From positions 230,001 to 294,000 of the forward strand of contig CAUYUJ010010446.1 of NCBI GenBank assembly GCA_963575745.1: DNA of 64,000 bases, given 5' to 3'. Each line of letters begins with the position of its first letter. Position 1 is the first letter of the stretch. This stretch comes from Prorocentrum cordatum (lineage: Eukaryota > Sar > Dinophyceae > Prorocentrales > Prorocentraceae). Shown piece by piece: positions 63,871-64,000 of the stretch. Under the pieces are notes generated by a model. It did not search any database. It was given only the letters and a program-made list of their open reading frames with translations, and was not told the origin of the DNA. Both the position numbers and the translations under genes were made by a program.

Positions 63871-64000
63871 CCAGAGGCCCTGGTCCTGCCATGCGTGCTC
63901 GAGGCGCGGGCCCCAGGCGCCCGGGCCTCGTGCGCGGGGATACGTATATCTACACATGTGTGTATATACCATCTCTCGCGCGCTTCGCGCGCGCTTCGGT

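Overview
The window looks like nuclear DNA of a dinoflagellate, probably a GC-rich core dinoflagellate of the Prorocentrum/Symbiodiniaceae type. Reasons: (i) a 20-nt match to the dinoflagellate spliced leader sits in genomic DNA on the minus strand (57570-57589), and a 10-nt relict of its 3' end lies just before a start codon (10878-10887); (ii) the few real reading frames are GC-rich, separated by long low-complexity DNA (TCC/GGA, CT, TA, CATA, CAT repeats); (iii) retroelement fragments dominate. I see no rRNA, tRNA, bacterial operon or CRISPR. The species is not determined, and names below rest on motif reading without database searches.

Layout. 1-7964: one plus-strand, multi-exon gene for a hAT-transposase-like protein with a C-terminal zinc finger; at least seven exons, introns stuffed with TCC/GGA repeats and hairpins. 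8.0-9.2 kb: low-complexity DNA. 9.2-10.46 kb: an array of about 34 short hairpins. 10890-12602: an intronless C5 cytosine DNA methyltransferase-like gene with a relict spliced leader at its start. 13.7-16.4 kb: a ParB-like open frame and a smaller frame behind a CT microsatellite. 17.6-19.1 kb: an unrecognised two-part gene. 19.1-22.0 kb: low-complexity DNA with a dispersed 110-bp repeat.

22.98-29.25 kb: an almost complete but inactivated minus-strand DIRS-like tyrosine-recombinase retrotransposon (Cys-rich/membrane N-terminus, gag-like region, reverse transcriptase, RNase H, tyrosine recombinase, methyltransferase-like domain). It is bounded by split direct repeats in the order A1 - coding - B1 - A2 - B2. 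29.3-42.3 kb: no convincing gene; satellites, microsatellites and a roughly 83-bp minisatellite. 42.4-46.1 kb: broken minus-strand frames of unknown family. 46.3-46.7 kb: a LINE-type reverse transcriptase remnant. 48.0-48.6 kb: a 225-bp direct repeat around (TA)n. 48.67-52.7 kb: a second, internally deleted DIRS-like relic. 55.4-57.6 kb: two convergent non-LTR retrotransposon fragments, the minus-strand one still carrying the spliced leader. 58.6-59.3 kb: a CATA microsatellite. 59.5-63.9 kb: a tandem array of about 300-370-bp units rich in GGCCTCTTGGGG, interrupted by a 540-bp insertion.

The genes do not form a pathway. The common theme is mobile DNA: a transposase-like gene, two tyrosine-recombinase retroelements, several LINE pieces, and a methyltransferase gene that probably re-entered the genome through a trans-spliced mRNA.
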